Shown: in pieces, positions 1-5,647 of the stretch
Position numbering within the stretch: position 1 is the stretch's first letter
Layout of the letters: every line of letters begins with the position of its first letter
NCBI GenBank assembly: GCA_019236485.1
Contig: JAFAIY010000123.1
Span: 1 to 6,907, forward strand
Origin: Comamonas sp.
GTDB taxonomy: Bacteria; Pseudomonadota; Gammaproteobacteria; Burkholderiales; Burkholderiaceae_C
DNA length: 6,907 nt
Direction: 5' to 3'
Program-made: the position numbers and the translations under genes
Notes under the pieces: model-generated
Seen by the model: the letters and a program-made list of their open reading frames with translations, nothing else
The model's database searches: none
Told to the model about the DNA's origin: nothing

Positions 1-23
1 AAGCGGCTCAGGGGGAGGAACAT
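1..23 (-). CDS. Possible start of a further gene (7 codons visible)
   Basis: An ATG at 21-23 begins one base after the Rieske stop codon (TGA, A, ATG). GGAG lies 9 bases upstream of it, inside the end of the Rieske gene. The visible residues are MFLPLSR and the frame is open to the window edge. The spacing is typical of a translationally coupled operon partner. Seven codons are too few to identify a product, and the start could be by chance. An electron-transfer reductase or another purine-catabolism enzyme would fit the context, but nothing in the sequence shows it. Confidence 0.3.
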
Positions 24-24
24 T

Positions 25-1011
25 TCAGCAGACTCCAAACGTGATGCCTTGGGCCTTGAGGAAACGGCGGTAGGCGGAGGACATGCGGTCTGCGGCCGAG
101 TGCATTTCGGCACGCGGGTCCAGCGGCAGTGCCTTGGGCAGTTGCGATTCCAGCACCGGCTGGTCCTGCACAAAAATCGTGTGCTGAAAGCTCTTCAACT
201 GCTCGTCACTGGATTCGAAGTCTGCCACAGCCAGGCGGAACCAGACACGGCTGGTCTCGGGCGTGAGAGGGCAGATGAACAGGCCGATCTGCTCGCGCCA
301 GCCCTGCTTGGAACTGCCCTCTTCGGGAATCTTGGTGAGCACCGCCGTGTACGCCGCCGTCACCTCGTAGGTGTACTCGACCTCTGCGACCTGGGTGGAA
401 TGCAGATTGGACTGGGGCTGCACGGCCTTGCAGCCCGTGGCCAGCACGCCGCTTGCCGTGGCTTCGACCTCGTAGGCTGCGATGGCCGTAGCGTCGCGGC
501 TGCCCAGCCAGCCTTCGTGCACAAAGCCGAAATGGGACATGTCGAGAAAGTTCTCGATGATGCGCGGCGCGCTCGCAGCGACGTCATAGGGGCCGCAGTT
601 GACCTTGCGCAGATGTGCGTCCGTCTCGGCCGCAAACACGGGCAGCCGGCTCTCGCCGGGCTCCAGGCGCACCCAGACCAGGCCATAGGCTTCCTGCACC
701 TCAAAAGACTTCACACACTGCCTGACCGGCGGCGTGAATTCAGGCAGAGCCGGCACCTTCACGCACTGGCCGCCGCTGGCGAACTGCCAGCCGTGATACG
801 GGCATTCCAGATGGCCGTTCTCGACACGGCCCATGGACAGGCGGGCACCGCGGTGCGGGCAGCGGTCCCAGAAGGCCTGGAGCCGGCCATCGGCATCGCG
901 CCACAGCACCAGGGCCTGCTCCAGCAACTGCGCGGACACGGGCTTGTCGGCCACCTCATAGGCCTGGGCAACGGGATGCCACTGGGTTTTCTCGATCATG
1001 GGGATACTCAT
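25..1011 (-). CDS. Rieske non-haem iron oxygenase, alpha (oxygenase) subunit; possible purine-type N-heterocycle oxygenase
   Basis: A 328-residue cytoplasmic oxygenase that would use O2 and electrons from a separate reductase to hydroxylate or demethylate its substrate. The Rieske [2Fe-2S] ligands are Cys51-Pro-His53 and Cys70-Pro-Tyr-His73 (CXH-X16-CXXH). The catalytic iron site is seen at 153-165: ENFLDMSHFGFVH with Asn154, the bridging Asp157, His160 and His165. Asp283 in VQDQPVLESQ (281-290) is the probable third ligand. WHPV near the N-terminus and DQPVLESQLPK near the C-terminus resemble the branch with purine N-demethylases NdmA/NdmB, and also with VanA, dicamba monooxygenase and HpxD. 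Linking it to purines rests mainly on the adjacent BMP transporter. No reductase is visible; it may lie to the left. The ATG at 1009-1011 lacks a Shine-Dalgarno sequence and lies 8 bases after a terminator T-tract; the Met at residue 5 (997-999) is no better placed. The enzyme family is certain, the substrate is not. Confidence 0.93.
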   Translation of the reverse strand: MSIPMIEKTQWHPVAQAYEVADKPVSAQLLEQALVLWRDADGRLQAFWDRCPHRGARLSMGRVENGHLECPYHGWQFASGGQCVKVPALPEFTPPVRQCVKSFEVQEAYGLVWVRLEPGESRLPVFAAETDAHLRKVNCGPYDVAASAPRIIENFLDMSHFGFVHEGWLGSRDATAIAAYEVEATASGVLATGCKAVQPQSNLHSTQVAEVEYTYEVTAAYTAVLTKIPEEGSSKQGWREQIGLFICPLTPETSRVWFRLAVADFESSDEQLKSFQHTIFVQDQPVLESQLPKALPLDPRAEMHSAADRMSSAYRRFLKAQGITFGVC

Positions 1012-1019
1012 TCTTGGAT

Positions 1020-1044
1020 AAGAAAAGCCGCCCTGCGGCGGCTT
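1020..1044 (-). terminator. Intrinsic terminator-like hairpin between lipoprotein 2 and the Rieske gene
   Basis: On the minus strand this reads as an 8-base-pair perfect stem (AAGCCGCC / GGCGGCTT; plus-strand arms 1025-1032 and 1037-1044) with a 4-base loop, followed by TTTTCTT (1020-1026). It begins 24 bases after the lipoprotein 2 stop and its T-tract ends only 8 bases before the Rieske start codon. It fits a rho-independent terminator well. It could also act as an attenuator or a structure controlling Rieske translation. Confidence 0.85.
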
Positions 1045-1068
1045 CTCTACAACTACCGGGCAGGCGAA

Positions 1069-2226
1069 TTACTTGGCCTCGCCGCCGGGAACCTTGCCTT
1101 CCACGCCCTTGACGTAGAAGTTGATGCCCTTGAGGAAAGCGTCGTCCGCCACCTTGTCGGCGGCGACCAGTTCCTTGCCATCCTGGCCGACGATGGGGCC
1201 CTTCCAGATCGCAAATGTACCGTCCTTCAGGCCCTTCTTCACGTCCTCGAGCTTGGCCTTGACCTCGGCCGGAACGTCTTCAGCCACGGACACGATGTCG
1301 ATCGCGCCCTCCTTCACGCCCCACCAGGACTGCTGGCTCTTCCAGCTGCCGTCCAGCACCGCCTTGGCGGTCTGGATGTAGTAGCCCGAGGGGTTGAAGA
1401 TGGCCGATGCCAGGTGGGCCTTGGGGCCGTAGCTGGTCATGTCCGAATCCCAGCCGAAGGCGCGCTTGCCCTTTTCCTCGGCGGTCTTGAGCACGGCCGG
1501 AGAGTCGGTGTTCTGGAACAGGATGTCGGCGCCGCCGTTGATCAGGCTGGTCGCGGCTTCGGTTTCCTTGGGCGGTGCGAACCACTCGTTGACCCAGACC
1601 ACCTTGGTCTTGATCTTGGGGTTCACGGACTGGGCACCCAGCGTGAAGCTGTTGATATTGCGCAGCACCTCGGGGATGGGCACCGAGCCCACCACGCCCA
1701 GGGTGTTGGTCTTGGTCATGGAGCCCGCGATGACGCCGGCCAGGTAGGCGCCCTCATAGGTGCGGAAGTCGTAGGTGCTGGCGTTGGCCGCGGTCTTGTA
1801 GCCCGTGGCATGCTCCCACTTCACGTCGGCGAACTCGGGAGCCAGCTTCTGGATGGTGTCCATATAGCCGAAGGTGGTTCCGAAGATCAGCTTGTTGCCC
1901 TGATTGGCCATGTCGCGCAGCACGCGCTCGGCATCGGCGCCTTCGGGCACGCTTTCCACGAACATGGTCTTGACCTTGTCGCCCAGCTCTTTTTCCAGAG
2001 CCTTGCGGCCCTGGTCATGCGCATAGGAATAGCCGCCGTCACCCACGGGACCCACATAAGCGAAAGCGATCTTCAGCGGCTCGGCCGCTGCGGGAGCAGG
2101 AGCCGCGGCGGGAGCGGCCGCCGGAGCCGGTGCCTCCTCCTTCTTGCCGCAGCCCACGAGAGCGGCCGTGGCTACAGCCGACAGTGCAGCCACCTTGATC
2201 AGCGAACGCTTGTTCAAATCAGTCAT
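1069..2226 (-). CDS. BMP/PnrA-family substrate-binding lipoprotein 2 (paralogue of lipoprotein 1)
   Basis: A 385-residue periplasmic binding lipoprotein. The leader has MTDLNKRSLIK, a hydrophobic core and a lipobox LVGC with Cys26, then an Ala/Pro tether 2 residues longer than in its paralogue. From LKIAFAYVGP (51) to the end it aligns without gaps to lipoprotein 1: 215 of 331 positions are identical by hand count. Conserved motifs include GDGGY (62-66), TFGYMD (118-123), VNEWFAPPKE (212-221), QNTDSPAV (238-245) and WWGVKEGAID (301-310). Divergence is greatest at residues 63-82 and 273-300, which suggests a different ligand. The ATG at 2224-2226 has AAGGA (2236-2240) with a 9-base spacer. Unlike lipoprotein 1 it is cut off from the transporter genes by a terminator and a 201-base gap, so it probably has its own promoter or depends on read-through. 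A second terminator-like hairpin follows it. Its role as a second binding protein for the same transporter is an inference. Confidence 0.92.
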   Translation of the reverse strand: MTDLNKRSLIKVAALSAVATAALVGCGKKEEAPAPAAAPAAAPAPAAAEPLKIAFAYVGPVGDGGYSYAHDQGRKALEKELGDKVKTMFVESVPEGADAERVLRDMANQGNKLIFGTTFGYMDTIQKLAPEFADVKWEHATGYKTAANASTYDFRTYEGAYLAGVIAGSMTKTNTLGVVGSVPIPEVLRNINSFTLGAQSVNPKIKTKVVWVNEWFAPPKETEAATSLINGGADILFQNTDSPAVLKTAEEKGKRAFGWDSDMTSYGPKAHLASAIFNPSGYYIQTAKAVLDGSWKSQQSWWGVKEGAIDIVSVAEDVPAEVKAKLEDVKKGLKDGTFAIWKGPIVGQDGKELVAADKVADDAFLKGINFYVKGVEGKVPGGEAK

Positions 2227-2378
2227 CGGTTTTTTTCCTTGGTGAAAGATAGGTATGTGAATGGGTCAATGAGCTGTGGCGCGGCGCCATGTCTCCCCCG
2301 CCTCCGTGCAATATATGCATAAACCGGGCCAAGATGCTGTCGGGTATCGAGAAAACGACAGCCGTGGCCCGGCCCAGC
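2227..2378 (-). promoter_or_regulatory. Structured leader/upstream region of lipoprotein 2
   Basis: Because a terminator lies immediately upstream, this stretch is the likely place for a promoter or leader of lipoprotein 2. It contains a nested inverted repeat (outer arms 2324-2330 and 2366-2372, CCGGGCC/GGCCCGG; inner arms 2337-2342 and 2356-2361, CTGTCG/CGACAG). Next to it is an AT-rich patch with TGCA-ATATA-TGCA (2307-2319), unusual in this GC-rich window and a plausible operator or promoter element. No convincing -35/-10 pair with normal spacing was found. A 23-codon open frame (2219-2290) with GGAGG at 2301-2305 overlaps the lipoprotein 2 start. The ribosome binding site of lipoprotein 2 is AAGGA at 2236-2240. 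Confidence 0.4.
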
Positions 2379-2399
2379 AAAAAGGCCCCGCAGGGCCTT
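2379..2399 (-). terminator. Intrinsic terminator after lipoprotein 1
   Basis: On the minus strand there is a 7-base-pair perfect stem (AAGGCCC / GGGCCTT; plus-strand arms 2382-2388 and 2393-2399) with a 4-base loop, running into five consecutive Ts (plus-strand A-run 2379-2383). It lies 28 bases after the lipoprotein 1 stop codon and should end most transcripts of the ATPase-permease-permease-lipoprotein 1 operon. Confidence 0.88.
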
Positions 2400-2403
2400 G
2401 AGC

Positions 2404-2419
2404 GAACGCGGCAGCGTTC
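2404..2419 (-). repeat. Second small hairpin just upstream of the terminator
   Basis: A perfect 6-base-pair inverted repeat (plus strand GAACGC at 2404-2409 and GCGTTC at 2414-2419) with a 4-base loop, placed between the lipoprotein 1 stop and the terminator hairpin. It has no T-tract of its own. It may stabilise the 3' end of the operon transcript; that role is inferred. Confidence 0.6.
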
Positions 2420-2427
2420 AGCAGTGC

Positions 2428-3573
2428 TTATTTGGCGCCGGGCACCGTGCCCTCTATGCCCTTGACATAGAAGTTGATGCCGCGCAGGAAGGCGTCGTCA
2501 GCCACCTTGCCGGCCGCCAGCACTTCCTTGCCGCTGTTGTCCTTGATGGGGCCGGTCCAGACCGCGAACGAGCCGTCCTTCAGACCCGCACGTGCCTTCT
2601 CGACCTTGTCCTTGATTTCCTGGGGCACGTCGTCGGCGATCTTCTTGAGGTCGATCGCGCCTTCCTTCACGCCCCACCAGAAGTTGCCGGTCTGCCACTT
2701 GCCGGCCAGCGTGTCGTCCACCACCTTGGTGTAGTAAGGCGTCCAGTCGATCACGGCCGAGCCCAGGTGGGCCTTGGGCGCGAAGGCGCTCATGTCGCCG
2801 TCCTTGCCGAAGGCACGGACACCGCGCTCCTCGGCGGTCTTGAGCACGGCGGGCGAGTTGGTGTTCTGGTACATCACGTCCACGCCGCCGTTGATCAGGC
2901 TGGTCGCGGCTTCGGACTCCTTGGGAGGAGCGAACCATTCGTTGACCCAGACCACCTTGGCCTTGATGGCAGGATCGATGCTTTGCGCGCCCAGCACAAA
3001 GCTGTTGATGTTGCGCACCACCTCGGGGATGGGCACGGAAGCCACCACGCCCACGGTCTTGGTCTTGGTCATGGCACCGGCCACGATGCCGGCCAGATAT
3101 GCGCCTTCAAAGGTCTTGGTGTCGTAGACGGCCACGTTGTCGGCCGTCTTGTAGCCCGTGGCGTGCTCGAACTTCACGTCCTTGAGGTCGGCCGCAACCT
3201 TTTGCACAAAGTCCTGGTAGCCGAAGCTGGTGGCGAACACCAGCTTGTTGCCCTGGCCGGCCATGTCGCGCATCACACGCTCGGCATCGGCGGACTCGGG
3301 CACGCTCTCGACCATGGAGGTCTCGATCTTGTCGCCGAACTTCTCTTGCACAGCCTTGCGCGCCAGCTCGTGCTGGAAGGTCCAGCCGCCGTCACCGATG
3401 GGGCTCACATACATGAAGCCGACCTTGAGCTTGTCGGCAGCCGGTGCCTGGACCGCAGGTGCGGCGGCGGGCGCGGGCGCCTCTTCCTTCTTGCCGCAGG
3501 CCGTCAGGGCTGCCAGCGAAACAGCCGACAGGCCGATCATCTTGATCAGGGCACGCTTGCGCATTGTGGTCAT
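2428..3573 (-). CDS. BMP/PnrA-family substrate-binding lipoprotein 1
   Basis: A 381-residue periplasmic binding lipoprotein that would capture substrate for the permeases encoded just upstream. The N-terminus has basic residues (MRKR), a hydrophobic stretch and a lipobox LTAC with Cys26 as the lipidated residue. An Ala/Pro tether at about 31-46 leads to the folded domain at LKVGFMYVSP (49-58). Family features are GDGGW (60-64), SFGYQD (116-121), HATGYKT (137-143), EGAYLAG (156-162), the strongly conserved VNEWFAPPKE (210-219), QNTNSPAV (236-243) and WWGVKEGAID (299-308). The BMP family includes PnrA of Treponema, which binds purine nucleosides. The ATG at 3571-3573 is favoured over the Met at residue 4 because AGAGGA (3581-3586) lies 7 bases upstream. 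It shares about 65% identity with the next gene. It is followed by two hairpins, one an intrinsic terminator. The exact ligand cannot be read from the sequence. Confidence 0.93.
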   Translation of the reverse strand: MTTMRKRALIKMIGLSAVSLAALTACGKKEEAPAPAAAPAVQAPAADKLKVGFMYVSPIGDGGWTFQHELARKAVQEKFGDKIETSMVESVPESADAERVMRDMAGQGNKLVFATSFGYQDFVQKVAADLKDVKFEHATGYKTADNVAVYDTKTFEGAYLAGIVAGAMTKTKTVGVVASVPIPEVVRNINSFVLGAQSIDPAIKAKVVWVNEWFAPPKESEAATSLINGGVDVMYQNTNSPAVLKTAEERGVRAFGKDGDMSAFAPKAHLGSAVIDWTPYYTKVVDDTLAGKWQTGNFWWGVKEGAIDLKKIADDVPQEIKDKVEKARAGLKDGSFAVWTGPIKDNSGKEVLAAGKVADDAFLRGINFYVKGIEGTVPGAK

Positions 3574-3616
3574 GGAGATGTCCTCTTAGGTATTTATGGG
3601 TAGAGAGCGGATTGCA

Positions 3617-3628
3617 GCACGGCCGTGC
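3617..3628. repeat. 12-base perfect palindrome between permease 2 and lipoprotein 1
   Basis: GCACGGCCGTGC is a perfect palindrome starting 2 bases downstream of the permease 2 stop codon. It has no T-tract on the minus strand, so it is not a convincing terminator. It could be a weak mRNA hairpin or a protein site, or chance in GC-rich DNA. Confidence 0.35.
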
Positions 3629-3629
3629 A

Positions 3630-4550
3630 TCAAGAGCCGGGGTAGAAGGGCTTGCCCAGCGAGGCCGGCATGTTGACGCGAATCCAGGTGGGGTTGCGCG
3701 AGATCAGCACCAGCACCACGATGGTGGCCAGATAGGGCAGCATGGACAGCATCTGGCTCGGCACCTGCACCCCTGTGGCCTGCAGATGGAACTGCAGCAT
3801 GGTCACGCCGCCAAACAGATAGGCGCCCAGCAGCACGCGGGCCGGACGCCAGGTGGCGAACGTGGTCAGCGCCAGCGCGATCCAGCCGCGGCCCGAGACC
3901 ATGTTCTCCACCCACAGCGGCGTGTAGACCACGGAAATGAAAGCTCCGGCCAGGCCGCACATGGCGCCGCCGAACATCACGGCCAGCAGGCGGATGCGGC
4001 GCACGGGATAGCCCAGAGCATGGGCCGACGAAGGCGATTCGCCCACAGCGCGCAGCACCAGGCCCGCACGCGTGCGGTACAGAAACCAGACCATGACGGC
4101 CGCCAGCACGATGGCGCCGTAGACCAGAGGATGCAGCGTGAACAGCGCCTGGCCGATCACGGGCAGCTCGGCCAGGCCTGGAATCGCGTACTTGGGCAGC
4201 TCGGGCAGCTTGGCCTGCACATAGCCCAGGCCCACGAACGCCGAGAAGCCCGCGCCGAACAGCGACAGCGCCAGCCCCGTGGCGTACTGGTTGGTATTGA
4301 GCCAGATCACCAGCAGGCCAAAGATGGCGGCCAGCAGCGCGCCCGCGAGCATGCCCGCGCCAAAGCCCAGCCAGGTGCTGCCCGTGTGCACCGTGGTCGC
4401 GAAACCCGCGATCGCCGCGCACAGCATCATGCCTTCGGCACCGAGGTTGACGATGCCGGATTTTTCGTTGATCAGCAGGCCCAGGGCGGCGAGCGCCAGG
4501 ACGGTACCGGCACTGAGCGTGGAGCCCAGAAGCAGTGCATAGGATTCCAT
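3630..4550 (-). CDS. ABC transporter permease 2 (BPD_transp_2 family, purine nucleoside/nucleobase type)
   Basis: A 306-residue inner-membrane protein, the second half of the channel. The frame is open further upstream to 4604, but the start at 4548-4550 (MESYALLLG) is preferred. It has an AAGGGAG ribosome binding site at 4558-4564 with a 7-base spacer, it lies 2 bases after the permease 1 stop, and the extra upstream residues would be polar and unlike the family. The conserved NLGAEGMMLCAA motif is at residues 35-46, aligning with NIGAEGQFVIGA of permease 1. The ATPase-contact loop is at about 159-188 (RTRAGLVLRAVGESPSSAHA and following). Hydrophobic helices are near 5-27, 36-53, 61-84, 90-110, 139-157, 187-208, 222-234, 237-252 and 266-284. 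It is shorter than permease 1 because it lacks the N-terminal extension, as in NupQ-type partners. It ends in TGA, 56 bases before the first binding-protein gene. Confidence 0.94.
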   Translation of the reverse strand: MESYALLLGSTLSAGTVLALAALGLLINEKSGIVNLGAEGMMLCAAIAGFATTVHTGSTWLGFGAGMLAGALLAAIFGLLVIWLNTNQYATGLALSLFGAGFSAFVGLGYVQAKLPELPKYAIPGLAELPVIGQALFTLHPLVYGAIVLAAVMVWFLYRTRAGLVLRAVGESPSSAHALGYPVRRIRLLAVMFGGAMCGLAGAFISVVYTPLWVENMVSGRGWIALALTTFATWRPARVLLGAYLFGGVTMLQFHLQATGVQVPSQMLSMLPYLATIVVLVLISRNPTWIRVNMPASLGKPFYPGS

Positions 4551-4552
4551 GT

Positions 4553-5647
4553 TCAGGCTCCCTTCACTGCGGCAACGGCGGCACCGGCCTTGTGCGCAAC
4601 CCAACGGATGCGGTAGGCCACCAGCGTGTCACAGGCCAGCAGGGTGAACAGCAGCAGACCCTGGAACACGCCGGTCAGCGCCTTGGGCAGGCCCAGGCGC
4701 GATTGCGCGAACTCGCCACCGATATAGAACATGCTCATGAGAATCGCCGAGAAAACCATGCCCACGGGGTGCAAACGGCCCACGAAGGCCACGATGATGG
4801 CCGCAAAGCCGTAGCCCGCAGGCACATAGGGAGTCAGCTGCCCCAGCGGGCCCGCGACCTCGAGCGCACCTGCCAGACCGGCCGTGGCGCCCGAGATCAG
4901 CAGCGCGGTCCACAACGCCTTGCGCGAGGAAAAGCCCGCGTAGCGCGCGGCCGCCGGCGCCAGGCCGCCGACCTGCAGCGCAAAGCCGGCGCGGGTGCGG
5001 AACAGGAAAGCCCAGAGCACGCCCGCGCCCAGCAGCGCGATGATCACGCCGATGTTCATGCGCATGCCCTGCACCAGACGCGGGATCTGGGTCACGCGCT
5101 CGAAGGTCTTGGTCTGCGGGAAGTTGTAGCCCATGGGGTCCTTCCAGGGACCGTAGACCAGATAGCCCAGCACCAGCGTGGCCACATAGACCAGCATCAG
5201 GCTGACCAGGATTTCATTGGCGTTGAAGCGGTCGCGCAGCAAGGCCACGATGCCCGCCCAGAACATGCCGCCCAGCATGCCCGCGACCAGGATCGCGGGC
5301 ACTATCCACGGCCCCGTGGTCTTGTCGGCCAGCAAGGCCATGCCGCCGGCGGCGACGGCGCCGATCACGAACTGGCCTTCGGCACCGATGTTCCAGACAT
5401 TGGAGCGGAAGCACACGGCCAGGCCCAGCGCAATCAGCAGCAGCGGCGTGGCTTTCACGGCCAGCTCGCCCAGCGCATAGCCGGACTTCACGGGCTCCCA
5501 GAAAAAGGCCTGCAGGCCCTTGACCGGGTCCTTGCCCAGCAGCACGAACAGGCCCACACCGATCAGCACGGTAATGAGCAGCGCCAGAATCGGCGAGCCA
5601 TAGGTCCAGAACCTGGAGGCCTGGGGACGTTGTTCCAGCTTAAGCAT
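4553..5647 (-). CDS. ABC transporter permease 1 (BPD_transp_2 family, purine nucleoside/nucleobase type)
   Basis: A 364-residue inner-membrane protein forming half of the transport channel. It has a short cytoplasmic N-terminus, a first hydrophobic helix at about residues 17-37, and further hydrophobic stretches near 65-80, 92-106, 115-136, 146-165, 198-216, 245-263, 277-300 and 325-340. The family hallmark NIGAEGQFVIGA lies at 86-97. The cytoplasmic loop at about 217-245 (RTRAGFALQVGGLAPAAARYAG) is where this family contacts the ATPase. A long loop at about 165-198 is probably periplasmic. The ATG at 5645-5647 is preceded by GGGAG with a 6-base spacer and overlaps the ATPase stop codon as ATGCTTAA, which implies translational coupling. 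Length and order match NupP-type permeases found with BMP binding proteins. A riboflavin transporter of the Rfu type has a similar layout and cannot be excluded from the permease alone. Confidence 0.94.
   Translation of the reverse strand: MLKLEQRPQASRFWTYGSPILALLITVLIGVGLFVLLGKDPVKGLQAFFWEPVKSGYALGELAVKATPLLLIALGLAVCFRSNVWNIGAEGQFVIGAVAAGGMALLADKTTGPWIVPAILVAGMLGGMFWAGIVALLRDRFNANEILVSLMLVYVATLVLGYLVYGPWKDPMGYNFPQTKTFERVTQIPRLVQGMRMNIGVIIALLGAGVLWAFLFRTRAGFALQVGGLAPAAARYAGFSSRKALWTALLISGATAGLAGALEVAGPLGQLTPYVPAGYGFAAIIVAFVGRLHPVGMVFSAILMSMFYIGGEFAQSRLGLPKALTGVFQGLLLFTLLACDTLVAYRIRWVAHKAGAAVAAVKGA

Noticed and set aside
2086..2145. Ala/Pro-coding repeat-like tract after the lipobox of lipoprotein 2
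   Set aside because: It is a low-complexity tether common in Gram-negative lipoproteins and shared in part with lipoprotein 1, not a mobile or CRISPR-type repeat.
2241..2275. Possible sigma-70 promoter using TTGACC (-35) and TATCTT (-10) upstream of lipoprotein 2
   Set aside because: The spacer is only about 12 bases, too short for a normal promoter, and the 17-base alternative gives a poor -10 (TTCACC).
49..2322. Plus-strand open frame of 757 codons opposite the Rieske and lipoprotein 2 genes
   Set aside because: It runs antisense to two well-supported genes. Its length comes from the strong GC bias at third codon positions, which removes stop codons from the opposing frame. The translation is rich in Gly, His, Leu, Arg and Val with no recognisable motif.
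2398..3603. Plus-strand open frame of 401 codons opposite lipoprotein 1
   Set aside because: It is a mirror of lipoprotein 1 and resembles the antisense frame of lipoprotein 2 simply because the two sense genes are paralogues. No independent signal such as a ribosome binding site or domain was seen.
4551..4604. Upstream extension of permease 2 by 18 residues
   Set aside because: The extension would overlap permease 1, is polar and Cys/Arg-rich, and lacks a ribosome binding site, while the ATG at 4548-4550 has AAGGGAG at good spacing.
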